Both the position numbers and the translations under genes were made by a program. A model generated the notes under the pieces. It made no database searches and was not told the origin of the DNA. It saw only the letters and a list, made by a program, of their open reading frames with translations. From Gautieria morchelliformis (Eukaryota > Basidiomycota > Agaricomycetes > Gomphales > Gomphaceae), in NCBI GenBank assembly GCA_015179125.1, contig WHVA01000175.1:62001-126000 (forward strand): DNA of 64,000 nt, written 5' to 3'. Shown piece after piece: positions 37,293-47,831 of this stretch. Positions within the stretch are counted from its first letter, which is position 1; every line of letters starts with the position of its first letter.

Positions 37293-37991
37293 TGTTACAT
37301 ATCAGAAATCCTGGAGGTTGGAACTGTAAAGGACAACGGCTTCAACTTATGTGTTGCGCCCCTAATGAACTACCATCCTAAGTATTTCGGATTTGACTTC
37401 CAGATGTTGGAGAACGCGGAAGTCAAGACAAGGATGCTGATGGTCGGAGGTCGGAGGACAGAGGTCAGAAGAGGCGGAAGACAGAGTATCGAAGGCAGAG
37501 AGAGGGAAACAGACCTTGCAAGACTCGCTGTGCTAAGAACAGGAGACAGTGCAAAGGGATTCACATATCGAAGTCGATTATCTGATTGCAGAAACGGAGA
37601 CATACATGTGGGGGTTTTTATACGAAGAGCTGAGACAACAGGTAATAGGGTAGTACTAAGCAGATTCTGGAGGGAGCGGAAATGGGATAGACATATGGGG
37701 TAAGTAACTAATGTGGAACAAGGGGATAACAAGGGGGTGCAGGGTAGAGTAAGAACAATGGCAAAAGAACAAAGGTGCGTAAGTACAATGGGCATCAGAA
37801 CAAACGGAAATACAGAAATGGTAACTTGCTGTGTTCAGGGTCGAGTACGGAGGGCAGAAAGTAGAGTCGACCAGGGGTACTGAAGAACAAGGGGTCGAGG
37901 TCGTGGGTTGCGGAGGTTGCAGAATAGAGTCGGAGGTGCTGTGGAGGTGTGCCAGAGGTGGCGGAAATGGTTGAGCGGCATGGTCGTAACA
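37293..37991 (-). mobile_element. Family C 5' LTR (C1), 699 bp
   Basis: Ends TGTTACATATC and CATGGTCGTAACA on the plus strand; read on the minus strand it is TGTTACGACC to GTAACA. A TATA-like TATAAAAAC lies near 37615-37623, and 37577-37587 is complementary to the predicted self-primer site at 37280-37290. The gag fragment follows in the same orientation, so this is the 5' LTR of a truncated minus-strand copy. Confidence 0.85.
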
Positions 37992-38243
37992 GATTGTGTG
38001 ACTGTTCAGCTGGCACAATTTTGGAAATTGCCGACTTTTGCTATTGCAATTTTCATGGGTAATTTGGAATTCTGGTTCTGACCTGAATTCCACATATTTC
38101 AAAAACCAAATTGCTTTCTGTCATTACACCACACCGCCCTAGACATTGTGTCATGGCCACTCCCAGCTCGGACAAGCCCAAAAAGGAAAGTATCAATTCA
38201 GCCATCGCGCTCCTCCAAGCAGGTGAGGTACTCAAGCGGAATC
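37992..38243 (+). pseudogene. Fragment of unknown coding region beginning MATPSSDKPKKES
   Basis: A plus-strand frame starts with ATG at 38154 and reads MATPSSDKPKKESINSAIAL and LQAGEVLKRN before it is cut by LTR A2 at 38244. The short N-terminus resembles the start of a retroelement gag, but there is too little to name it. The last five bases (GAATC) are half of a target-site duplication. Confidence 0.35.
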
Positions 38244-38693
38244 TGTAAGGGCAACCCTGGCTAGTTGTGGAGATCACACTACCACACAACTGACAAGGGT
38301 GAATCCAAAGTATGTATAAATGAACAGAGTATACAAGAGAGGGGATTCTCACCTGACAAGGGGGAATCCAAAGAGAAAAGTCTAAGGACCCCCAATGTCA
38401 GCGAGCCCGTATTATACTACGCTGCGCAGCCAGGGACAACACTTGGCACCCGCCATCAACCCTGCATCCTCCTGACCTCCCTGACCCTTGATTGACCCTT
38501 GATGCCACCTATTACGCGAGCCGCTTGATTTCCGACACTGTTCTGAGAGTGGTGGTGGGAGTTCTCTCAGAAGCGGAATCCTTTCCGAAAGCGGAGGCGG
38601 AGATGGAATCGGAACTGGAAGCGGAATCGGAAATAGAGTCGGAACTGGGTGTGGTGTCGGAACTGGAAATGGAGAACAGGGTGTTCCCTGACA
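38244..38693 (-). mobile_element. Family A LTR (A2), 450 bp, inverted relative to the pol that follows
   Basis: Begins TGTAAGGGCAACC and ends GTTCCCTGACA, so it lies in the minus orientation, yet it abuts plus-strand family A pol at 38694 with no primer site or polypurine tract. It shares the 450-bp subtype of the U3 region with A1, whereas the full-length copy has 408-bp LTRs. This supports a link between A1 and A2 by recombination. Confidence 0.85.
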
Positions 38694-41633
38694 GCCATCG
38701 AGTTGGAGCCTGGGTCAAAGCCCACCAACTGCAAAGTCTACCCGCTGTCACCCAAGGAGCAGGTAGAGCTCGATGCATTCCTTGCGGAAAACCTCTGTAC
38801 AGGGAGGATCCGCCCCTCCAAGTCACCCATGGCATCTCCGGTGTTCTTCATCAAGAAGAAGGACGGCTCGCTCAGACTTGTGCAGGATTACCGGGCCTTG
38901 AATGCGATCACGATCAAGAACCGGTACCCCATTCCACTCATTTCCGAACTAATCACACAACTCCGCGGGGCAAGGTACTTCACTAAGCTGGATGTCCACT
39001 GGGGCTTCAATAATGTTTGGATCCGGGAGGGGGACGAGTGGAAGGCCCCATTCCACACCAACTGAGGACTCTTTGAGCCACAGGTCATGTTCTTTGGCCT
39101 CACCAACAGTCCCGCCACATTCCAGACGATGATGAATGACATTTTCTGTGACATGATAGCAGAGGGGTTGTTTGCGTCTACCTCGATGACATCCTCATCT
39201 TCACAAAAACAATGTCGGAACATTGGGAAGTTGTGCAGAGAGTGCTGGAATGGCTCCGGGAATACAACCTGTGTCTCAAGCCGGAAAAGTGTGAATTTGA
39301 GTGGACGCGGATAGAGTATCTTGGGGTGATTGTGTAGGAAGGAAAGGTGGAAATGGACCCAGTCAAAGTTTCCGGTGTATCGGATTGGCCCATGCCGCGG
39401 AACAAGAAAGAGGTCCAGTCCTTCATTGGGTTTGTCAATTTCTACCGGCGGTTCATCAAGGGCTTCTCCTGCCACGCTCGTGCCCTCTTCGACCTCACCA
39501 AGAAGGAGGTTGGATGGCGGTGGGGAGAGCCGGAACAGGCCTCCTTTGACAAACTCAAAGAGCTGATCACTTCTGCCCCGGTCCTGATCTTTCCCGATGA
39601 CTCTCGCCCTTATCGAGTCAAGGCGGATTCTTCCGACGCAGCTACCAGAGCGGTCTTGTCACAACAGTCGTCGGAAGATGATGGGGGATGGCATCCAATT
39701 GCCTTCTTCTCTAAAAGCCTTAGTCCGGTCGAGCGGAACTATGAGATCCACGACAAGGAGATGCTGGCAATCATCCGAGCACTGGAGGAGTGGTGACACT
39801 TCCTCGAGGGTGCTCTATGCCCGTTTGAGATCTGGACAGACCACAAGAACCTCGAGTATTTCCGCACATCTAAGAAGTTGAACTGACGAAAAGCACGGTG
39901 GTCCCTACACCTGTCCCGGTTCGACTTCATGCTCCACCACCGCCCCGGCCGCACCATGGGCAAGCCCGATGCCCTATCCCGCCGTGTGGATCATGGAAGC
40001 GGAAGTGGAGACAACGCGGATATGACACTGCTCTGCCCAAGTCTCTTTGCAATCCGCACCCTAGAGGGAGTGACTGCAGTTGGGGCAGAAGCGGAAATGC
40101 TCCGAGACATCTGGAGGCAGTACCGGAATGGAGAGAAGGAGGAGTCGGTGGTGAAGGCAGTGGAGGAACTTCGGAAAGGGCACTCACGGTCTGTACGGGC
40201 AGCGGAATGGTTGGAACGTGATGGACTGCTCCACTTCAGAGGCAAGGTCTATGTTCCAGGTGTGGCGGACCTCCGCCGCCGCATCGTGTCCCAGCACCAT
40301 GACACACGGGTCGCTGGGCATGCTGGCAGGTGGAAGACGCTGGAGTTAGTGGCTCGGAATTACTGGTGGCCTCAGATGTCCCGCTACATTGGACAGTATG
40401 TGAAGACATGTGACCTTTGTCTCCAAACCAAAGCACAACGACATCTGCCCGTCGGAGAACTTGTTCTGCTCCCGAATCCCGAATCCCGCTGGGACACCAT
40501 CAGTGTCGACTTCATCGTTGAACTCCCAGAGTCTCATGGCTACGACGCGATCATGAACGTCGTGGACTTGGTAAGCAAGGTGTCCCACTTCATTCCGACG
40601 CACACGACGATCACAGCCCTCGGAGCGGCCCGCCTGTTCCTTGCGCATGTCTGGAAGTTGCATGGGCTCCCGAAGCAAGTTGTTTCCAACCGAGGTCCGC
40701 AGTTTGTCGCGGAACTGACTCAAGAGCTCTACCGCCTGCTTGGCATAAAGTTGGCTACCACCACAGCGTACCATCCACAGGGTGACGGACAGGCGGAACG
40801 GGTCAATCAGGAGTTGGAGCAATATCTCCGCCTCTTTGTCAATGAGAGGCAGGATGACTGGGATGAGTTACTTCCACTGGCGGAATTCCAATACAACAAC
40901 CATGTACATTCTGCCACACAACAGACTCCCTTCATGCTTGACTCCGGATGACACCCGCGGATGGGCTTCGAACCATGCCAGGCTGAGTCTCGACTGGAGA
41001 CGGTCAATGAGTTCCGAGACTGCATGGACTCCACCCTTTCGGAAGCCAAGTTGGCCCTTGCGAAGGCCAAGGATGACATGGCAAGGTACTACAACCAACG
41101 CCGGGTTCCTGCCCCGGAGTACCAAGTTGGAGACAAGGTGTATCTAGATGCAAGTGACATCCGCACCACACGCCCTTCGCAGAAGCTGGCCCACCGCTAC
41201 CTTGGTTCCTTCACAGTGATGCGGAGGGTTGGACGGAATGCATACTTCCTCCAACTTCCGATGTCCATGTCCATGTCCCGCCTCCACCCCGTCTTCAACG
41301 TGGTGAAGTTACTCCCTACGTTTGAGGACCCAATTCCAGGTCGGAAGGCTCGTCCGCCACCTCCACCGGAGATTGTAGATGGAGAAGAGCACTATGTGGT
41401 GGAACGGATCCTGGACAGCCGGTTTGTGCGAGGACGACTCCAATTCCTCGTGAAATGGGAAGGGTATGGGTATGAGGAGAATTCGTGGGTACCGGAGCAA
41501 GATGTATCCGCTCCAGACAAACTTCGCGAGTTCTATAGGACACACCCTGGTGCCCCTCTCCGAATCCGCTCACTGGCATTTCAGTCCCTCGTGTCCCATG
41601 CTTCGAGGACACAGCATGCTAGAGGAGGGGTGA
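38694..41633 (+). pseudogene. Family A chromovirus pol, 5'-truncated and broken
   Basis: Reading starts in pol just before reverse transcriptase ([20 protein letters not shown]); gag and protease are missing. RT, RNase H (ADSSDAATRAVLSQQ), integrase (HHDTRVAGHAGRW, DFIVELPESHGYD, AYHPQGDGQAER) and a chromodomain (YVVERILDSRFVRGR, LVKWEGYGYEENSW) follow in order. Breaks: stop TGA at 39063; loss of one G near 39170 just before YLDD; stop TAG near 39337; stop TGA at 39794-39796; stop TGA near 39886; stop TGA near 40949. Integrase also has ASN for the catalytic Asp region (QVVSNRG where the other copy has QVVSDRG). The polypurine tract AGAGGAGGGGTGA precedes the 3' LTR. The copy cannot move by itself. 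Confidence 0.9.
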
Positions 41634-41979
41634 TGTCAGGGGACACCCTGTTTTCCATTCCCAGTTCCGACACCACATCCATTTCCGACTCCGCTTCCAA
41701 CTCCGCTTCCAGTTCCGATCCAATTTCTGACTTCCACTCTCGGAACAGTGTCGGAAATCAAGCGGCTCACATAATAGGTGGCATCAAGGGTCGATCAAGG
41801 GTCAGGGAGGTCAGGAGGATGCAGGGTTGATGGCGGGTGCCAAGTGTTGTCCCTGGCTGTGCAGCGTAGTATAATACGGGCTCGCTGACATTGGGGGTCC
41901 TTAGACTTTTCTCTTTGGATTTCCCCTTGTCAGTTGTGTGGTAGTGTGATCTCCACAACTAGCCAGGGTTGCCCTTACA
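41634..41979 (+). mobile_element. Family A 3' LTR (A3), 346 bp, internally deleted
   Basis: Begins TGTCAGGGGACACC and ends GCCCTTACA. It is shorter than the others because one of two direct repeats (CTTTGGATTTCCCCTTGTCAG) and the 42 bp between them are missing, as expected from slippage or recombination between the repeats; a second difference lies in the TTCCG-rich U3 part. It is the 3' LTR of the truncated plus-strand copy. Confidence 0.85.
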
Positions 41980-44445
41980 CAAATATCCACTTCCACGCAT
42001 TTCCAACCTCCTCGACACTCCCTGCAGAGCGAAGATCTACACCAAAATTGACATCCTCATCTATTCTGACTCACCGGAAGAACATTGGGAACATGTCCGC
42101 GAAGTGCTCTGCCATCTACGCAAACATCACCTCTACACAAAAGCAGAGAAATGCGAATGGCATCATGACACAGTTGAATACCAAGGCTACATCCGCTCTC
42201 CAACAGGCCTTACCATGGCAGAGGACAAAGTCAAGGCAATTAAAGAATGGCCGGAACCCTGATGTGTTAAGGATGTACAGTCTTTCCTTGGCTTTGCCAA
42301 CTTTTACCAATGTTTCATTTATAACTTTTCCGAATTACTGTTCCACTCACGTGCCTCACCAGGAAGGGTGCTCCATAGAATTTCACTCCAGAATGCCGTT
42401 CAGCATTCAAAGCCCTCAAGGCAGCCTTCACTATGGCTCCTATCCTCGGTGTCTGGATTCCAGATGCCCAACTTGTACTCGAAACCGATGCTTCCGACTA
42501 CGCACTAGCTGCCATTCTTTCAATCATTTCCCCCGACGATGGAGAAATTCATCTGATCGCTTTTCATTCCCGCACCTTTTCTGCCCTGAAACTCAACTAC
42601 GATGTCCATGATAAGGAACTACTTGCGATCTTTGAAGCCTTCAAAATTTGGCGGCACTACCTCGAAGGTCCAACTTATCCCACTGACGTTGTCACGGATC
42701 ATAAAAACCTTGAGTATTTCGCAACTACTAAGATTTTGACTTGCCGTCAAGTCCGCTGGTCTGAATATCTCTCACAGTTCAATATGGTGATCCGCTTCCA
42801 CCCTGGAAAGCTCAGAGCAAAACCCAATGCGCTTACTAGACGTTGGGATGTCTACCCAAAAGAGGGAAGTAGCGACTATGCCAGCATTAATCCACACAAC
42901 TTCTGCCTGGTATTCTTGACCAAGCAGCTGGAATCGTCCCTGTGTGCCACAGCATTGCAGTTTCCGCTACTCTGCGCCTCAATCATCATGGACACCAAGT
43001 CTCTCCATTCCGACATCCGTTCCACACTTCGTTCTGACCCCATCTCTGCAACCCACCTCGATAACCCAACCAGTCCTGGATGGTCCCTCAATTCCGACGG
43101 ATTCCTCCGCTACAAGTCCCGAATCTATGTCCCGGATATCAATGATCTACAACTATGCGTACTCCAGCAAAGCCACGATCATCCGCTCTCAGGTCACCAA
43201 GGCCAAAACAAGACCCTCGACATCATCCGACGTACTTATACTTGGCCACTCCTCCACACGATGGTCCAAGACTACTGCAAGTCATGCACCACCTGTATGC
43301 ACGCCAAGCCCCAACGTCACAAACCCTACGGCCTCCTGAAGCAACTTCCGATCCCGGAACAACCCTGGAATTCAATATCCATGGATTTCATCGAGAAACT
43401 TCCTAAGTCATCTGGCTATGATACCATTCTAGTTATCGTTGACCGCCTCACAAAGCAGTCTATCTTTATTCCAACCTACGACACCATCACTTCCGCCCAG
43501 CTCGCACAGATCTTCATGCTCCACATCTTTCCAAGCACGGAATCCCCTCCCATGTCACTTCCAACCATGGATCAGAATTTGTGTCCCCCTTCTTCTGCAC
43601 ACTTGGCAAGGCTCTTGACATGAAGCTCCACTTCACTTCCGGTTATCATCCTGAAGGTGACGGCCAAACAGAACGTACTAATCAGACCCTTGAGCAGTAC
43701 CTCCGGGTCTATTGCAACTACCAACACAGCAACTGGTCTGACCTTCTTCCACTTGTGGAATTTGCCTACAACAATGCACCTTCTGCCACCACCAGAATTT
43801 CGCCTTTCTATGCCAACAAAGGCTATCACCTGAATCTCGCCATCCACCCTGAACGCGACCTCGCCTCTGCCAGAGCCCAAGACTTTGTTGTGGAACTCAA
43901 CGACCTTCACCAGCACCTCCGAGAGAACATATCCACTGCCCAAAAGAGATATCAAACTTCTGCCGATTGGAAACGTCTTCCGCAACCGGCATTGGAGATA
44001 GGCAACAAAGTCTTTGTCAAAGCTGAAAACTTCCACACCACTCCTCCCTCAAAGAAGCTCTCTGAAAAATACCTTGGCCCTTATGAGATCATTGCTAAGG
44101 CCAGCAGTCGTTCTTTCACTCTCAGACTTCCTGACAATATGCGCAGTACATCTGTCTATGCTTGAACCCACAGTTCCAAATACAATTCCAAATTGAGAAC
44201 AACCTCCACCTCTGCCTGTAATCATTGACGGAGATCCGGAATACAAGATTTCGGAAATCATCAACTCCAAGCTAGACAAATGATACCGTTGTCAACTCCA
44301 GTACCTAGTCAAGTGGGCAGGCTATGAAAACACCGATGAAGAGACATCCTGGATTTCCACCACGGAACTCGACCACGCCTCCAAACTTGTCTCAAATTTC
44401 CACAAGGCATACCCTACCAAGCCTGGACCCCTTCTCGCGCACTAA
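41980..44445 (+). pseudogene. Family C chromovirus pol relic (RT fragment, RNase H, integrase, chromodomain)
   Basis: Starts inside RT (RKIYTKIDI) and jumps directly to LIYSDSPEEHWEHVREV, so about 70-80 residues including the YxDD motif have been deleted. RNase H (LETDASDYALAAILS), the integrase HHCC-like region (HDHPLSGHQGQNKT; CKSCTTC), the catalytic core (MDFIEKLPKSSGYD; a frameshift near 43570 at the second Asp; YHPEGDGQTERTNQTLEQY) and a degraded chromodomain (PEYKISEIINSKLDK; LVKWAGYENTDEETSW) follow. Stop at 44443. It is distinct in sequence from family A. The left end abuts LTR A3, so no 5' LTR remains. The 3' end leads to the antisense gene and LTR C2. Confidence 0.88.
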
Positions 44446-44574
44446 GTCATTCCGACACTTCCACCATTCTATTCCGTTTTCACTCCTTAAGTCACAAGTT
44501 AAATCCAATTATTCAACTCTGCTAATATAATTCCGACATTCCAAGAAAATTTATTCTACAAGTCACTCCGACCC

Positions 44575-45748
44575 TTAATCTTCCTCTATCGTGTTGTTTC
44601 CAAACCCAGCCCAGTCGTCCGCCTCCAGCTCCGCCGCATTTCCGTCTCTCCCATAGTCCTCCGCGAACCTCACAACGTCTTGTACCTCACCATCCGAAAC
44701 CTCTGCACCTGCTTCCAAATCCTCCACTTCCTGCATCCACCTCAACTCCGCAACGACCTGGTCCAGATGGTCTTCGAATGCCCCAAGGCGATCCGTGACT
44801 GCACTGTAAAAATTATGCTGCATCTGCAGTGTTTGCTCCCCCTGTTGGAGCAATCCCCAGAGCGACCGCGTGATATCCAGGAGAGGATCCGCAGTCCACT
44901 CCTGCCTGGTCACCCCACTTCTGCTCGCCTCTGGCCCCTCCTGAGCTTCGCCTTGGCCGCCCTAGACAGGGGTTTGCTGGCGGCCTGAGTGGTTTTCTCT
45001 GACCCGACTTCCGAACCTCCGATCTTCCTCCGCTTGGTCGACACACGGGCCTTGAGCCCATCGACCACGCAGGCCCTTTTTGCATCTTTGCACCGGTTGC
45101 ACGCGGTGGCTTTCCCGGCCAAGTCCCAGATGCACGGCAGTTCCTTCTCCAGGCAGCCTTCGCAACTAGGCTGCACTGGGCCGTCCTCCTCCGTTGCCGG
45201 CCTCTTGACTCCCGCCCGGTGCACCTCCTTCCGGCAATTTTTCTCCTCCTGTGCCGCCCGCCAGTCCACCATTGCTTTCCCCTTGCCCTTGTTCTTGGGC
45301 TTAGGAATCTGCTCCGGCGTGTCTTCCGACGGAGTTTCGCTCCGCATGGAAATCTCCTCAGCGTCGGCAAGCCTTTTCTGTTCTGACAGTCAGACTACCT
45401 TGCCATAAGGACTGTAGGACTTACCTTCACCGCCGCATGATTTTTCTCCGCCGCGGCCGCCTTTTCCGCAGCTGCCTTCTCTGTGTTTGCCTTTTCTGCA
45501 GTGGCTTGCTCTTCTGCAAGTTTTTCCACCGCTTCCTCGGCCTCACACTCTTCATGCTCGAGCTCGTGCTCGCAGTCCTCACGCTCCTGCTCTAGGCGTT
45601 TGCGCTCCTTGTGGTCCTTGCACTCTTTTTCGAGCCGTTGTCTTTCATGCTTGTTGTCCTCATGCTTTTTGCGCTCATCCTCTTTCTGCTGCGCCAGGAG
45701 CTGTTCTAGTTCCTCTGAGGAAAGTTCCGCGACGTTTACTAGTGTCAT
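44575..45748 (-). CDS. Antisense coiled-coil / Zn2Cys6-like gene inside family C element
   Basis: Lies on the minus strand between the plus-strand pol end (44445) and the 3' LTR (45868). Exon 1 is 45425..45748 (MTLVNVAELSSEELEQLL, then a Lys/Glu/Arg coiled coil and Ala/Glu repeats, 108 codons); a clean GT-AG intron (45378-45424) leads to exon 2 from 45377. Exon 2 has GKGKAMVDWRAAQEEK, then CEGCLEKELPC and CNRCKDAKRAC, spacing C-x2-C-x6-C-x10-C-x2-C-x6-C as in Zn2Cys6 clusters, then a basic tract RVSTKRRK. The frame stops at 44910; an acidic helical tail (TRQEWTADPLLDITRSLWG) continues in another frame from 44913 to 44575, so either a short intron or a 1-2 nt indel in the GGGG at 44920 was missed. 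Function is unknown; DNA binding is inferred from the cluster. An upstream GTCACGTGAC palindrome lies near 45820. Confidence 0.6.
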
Positions 45749-46026
45749 GATGGTAGCAGAAAAAAAGATGCACGTGTTCCGCCTATCTTTCAAACTCCAC
45801 CAACTTTGTTCCATGTCACGTGACCCGGTACCCGGTCTCGCGGGGTTCGACCTTGAAGGGGAGATACTGTTATGACCATGCCGCCCAACCATCTCCGCCA
45901 CCTCCGGAACACCTTCACAACACCTCCAACTCCATTCCGCAACCTCTGCAACCCACGACCTTGACCCCTTGTTCTTCAGTACCCCTGGTCGACTCCATTC
46001 ACCGGCCTCCATACTCGACCCTGAGC

Positions 46027-46418
46027 TGTCAGGGTTCACGCGTTTCCTTCCACAAGTTTCTATTTCCTTCCATGAGTTTCCGTCACCTTCCGTCAGTTTC
46101 CATAACCTTCCGTCACCTTCTGTCACATGTCACCTTCTGTCACATGTCACTTTCCATCACCTTCTGTAACCTTCTACAAGTTTCCATCTCCCCTATTATG
46201 TAAGCCTTGCCAGCGCTATAAGACTGTAGCCCGTGTGGTGGCGTTTCCTCAGCTTGATCTCTGAGGATACCCACTACACAGGCAAGTCCCCATGTATCTA
46301 TCGTTGGTAGAGTTATAAACTGAGGATACCCACTACACAGTTGGTCATTGTCCTAGTATCGGCTCTTATCTCCTTGAGTATCTTTGGTTGTGGCTTCGTC
46401 ATTAGTGTTGCCCTCACA
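46027..46418 (+). mobile_element. Family D solo LTR, 392 bp, target duplication TGAGC
   Basis: Begins TGTCAGGGTTCACG and ends GTTGCCCTCACA, with 5-bp duplications TGAGC at 46022-46026 and 46419-46423. The left third has degenerate TTTCC(G/A)TCACCTTC repeats. A TATA-like TATAAGACTG follows near 46218. It interrupts LTR C2. Confidence 0.85.
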
Positions 46419-46476
46419 TGAGCGCAGCAGGTTACCATTTCCGTATTTCCGTTTGTTCCGATGCCCATTGTACTTA

Positions 46477-47055
46477 AGGTAGCAGCCATCCAAACTCAGC
46501 TACCCTTAAGCACCCATTCTGGCTGCCTCGGTAGGCTGCCTACTGCTTTCGCACTTGGACAAATAAATAAATCAGTAAGCATACATACAAAGAACTTGGT
46601 GGTTTTACTAAAATACATGACCATTGTCACACAGAAGAGAAAAACTTTTTTATTCTTGAAACGGTCTTTAAACGTCATTTTAGACCCATAGAATGGGTCG
46701 ACCATTTCTGACCTGACAGAAATTGGCCACCTGGAAGTTCCCAGCAGAGTTTATAAAGTTGCGTGTGGGGTCCTTGTGGGTGTTTTATGTAATAGACTTA
46801 CATAATTTGCACGGCACCGGTACCTGGCAGTCTAACCCCCACTGAGTTTCAACCCAACCATGGGTCCCCGGCGGTCTCTACCCAGCACTGTACCCAACCC
46901 AGGCTTATCCCAGTGCGAAAGCATGGGTCTAGACCCCTAGTTACACTCAAATACCTATACCCCAAATCTGAACTACCGATTTTGGCCGCTTATGTAATAC
47001 GGTTAACTAGGGTTAACGAGCGCTTAAGGGTAGTTGAGTTTGGATGGCCACTATC
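46477..47055. mobile_element. MITE-like element, 579 bp, with about 38-bp terminal inverted repeats
   Basis: Left end GGTAGCAGCCATCCAAACTC pairs with the right end (reverse complement GATAGTGGCCATCCAAACTC), and the match continues through ACTACCCTTAAGC with few mismatches. The flanks are TTA on both sides (46474-46476 and 47056-47058), and the other LTR C copies have the empty site GTACTTACGCACC. A 3-bp TTA duplication fits the PIF/Harbinger type. No transposase frame is present. Confidence 0.75.
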
Positions 47056-47543
47056 TTACACACCCTTTGTTCTTTTGCCATTGTTCTTACTCTACCCCGC
47101 ACCCCCTTGTTATCCCCTTGTTCCGCATTAGTTACTTACCCCATATGTCTATCCGTTTTCCGCTCCCTCCGGAATTTGCTTAGTACTACCCTATTACCTG
47201 TTGTCTCAGCTCTTTGTATAAAACCCCTGCATGTATGTCTCCGTTTCTGCAATCAGATAATCGACTTCGATACGTGAACTCCTTCGCACTATCTCCTGTT
47301 CTTAGCACAGCGAGTCTTGCAAGCTCTCTCTCTCTCTCTGCCTTTGATACTCCGTCTTTCGCCTCTTCCGACCTCTGACTCCCGACCTCCGACCATCAGC
47401 ACTCTCTTCGCAACTTCCACCTTCTCCAACATCCGGAAGTCAAATCCGAAATACTTAGGACGGTAGTTTATCAGGGGCGCAACATATAAGTTGAAGCCAT
47501 TGTCCTTTACAGTTCTGACCTCCGGGATTTCCGACACGTAACA

Positions 47544-47831
47544 CTATGCTAGTCCACAGCCAGGGACAACACTTGGCACTCACCGTCAACCCTGCATCCC
47601 CCCTGACCCTTGATTGACCCTTGATGCCACATACTACACAAGTTGCTTGACTTCCAACACTGTTCTGAGAGCGGAAGTTGGAAAGTGGAGTGGAATTGGC
47701 AAAGTGAACAGAACTGGTGGAAGTTCTCCCAGAAGCGGAATCATTTCCAAAAGTGGAGTCAGAGATGGAAGTGGAAGCAGAGTTGGAACTTGGTGTGGTG
47801 TTGGAACTGGAAAACAGGGTGTCCCCTGACA
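47544..47831 (-). mobile_element. Family A LTR fragment (A4)
   Basis: Matches the second half of the LTR A minus orientation, from CAGCCAGGGACAACACTTGG to GTGTCCCCTGACA, with many transitions. The first part is missing at the junction with LTR C2. It is older than the other A copies by its divergence. Confidence 0.75.

Larger units (their letters stand above)
45868..47543 (+). mobile_element. Family C 3' LTR (C2) interrupted by a solo LTR and a MITE
   Basis: Begins TGTTATGACCATGCC directly after a polypurine-rich GAAGGGGAGATAC and ends GACACGTAACA. Two foreign inserts (46027-46418 and 46477-47055) split it; without them it is about 700 bp like the other C LTRs. TATAAAACCC and the AATCAGATAAT start-site box are kept near 47216-47265. 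Its right end abuts a cut LTR A. Confidence 0.85.

Noticed and set aside
38244-41979. Reading 38244-38693 as the 5' LTR of the plus-strand pol copy
   Set aside because: The LTR is in the opposite orientation, lacks the primer site on that side, and abuts the middle of pol.
45395-46126. 243-residue minus-strand frame spanning the LTR boundary
   Set aside because: Only the part from 45748 downstream has coiled-coil coding signal; the upstream part is LTR C/D sequence read through by chance.
41980-47543. RIP (repeat-induced point mutation) as the cause of the transposon stops
   Set aside because: Changes cluster at CpG within CGN codons and not at CpA, and many TTCCG/CGGAA motifs remain intact; CpG methylation decay fits better.
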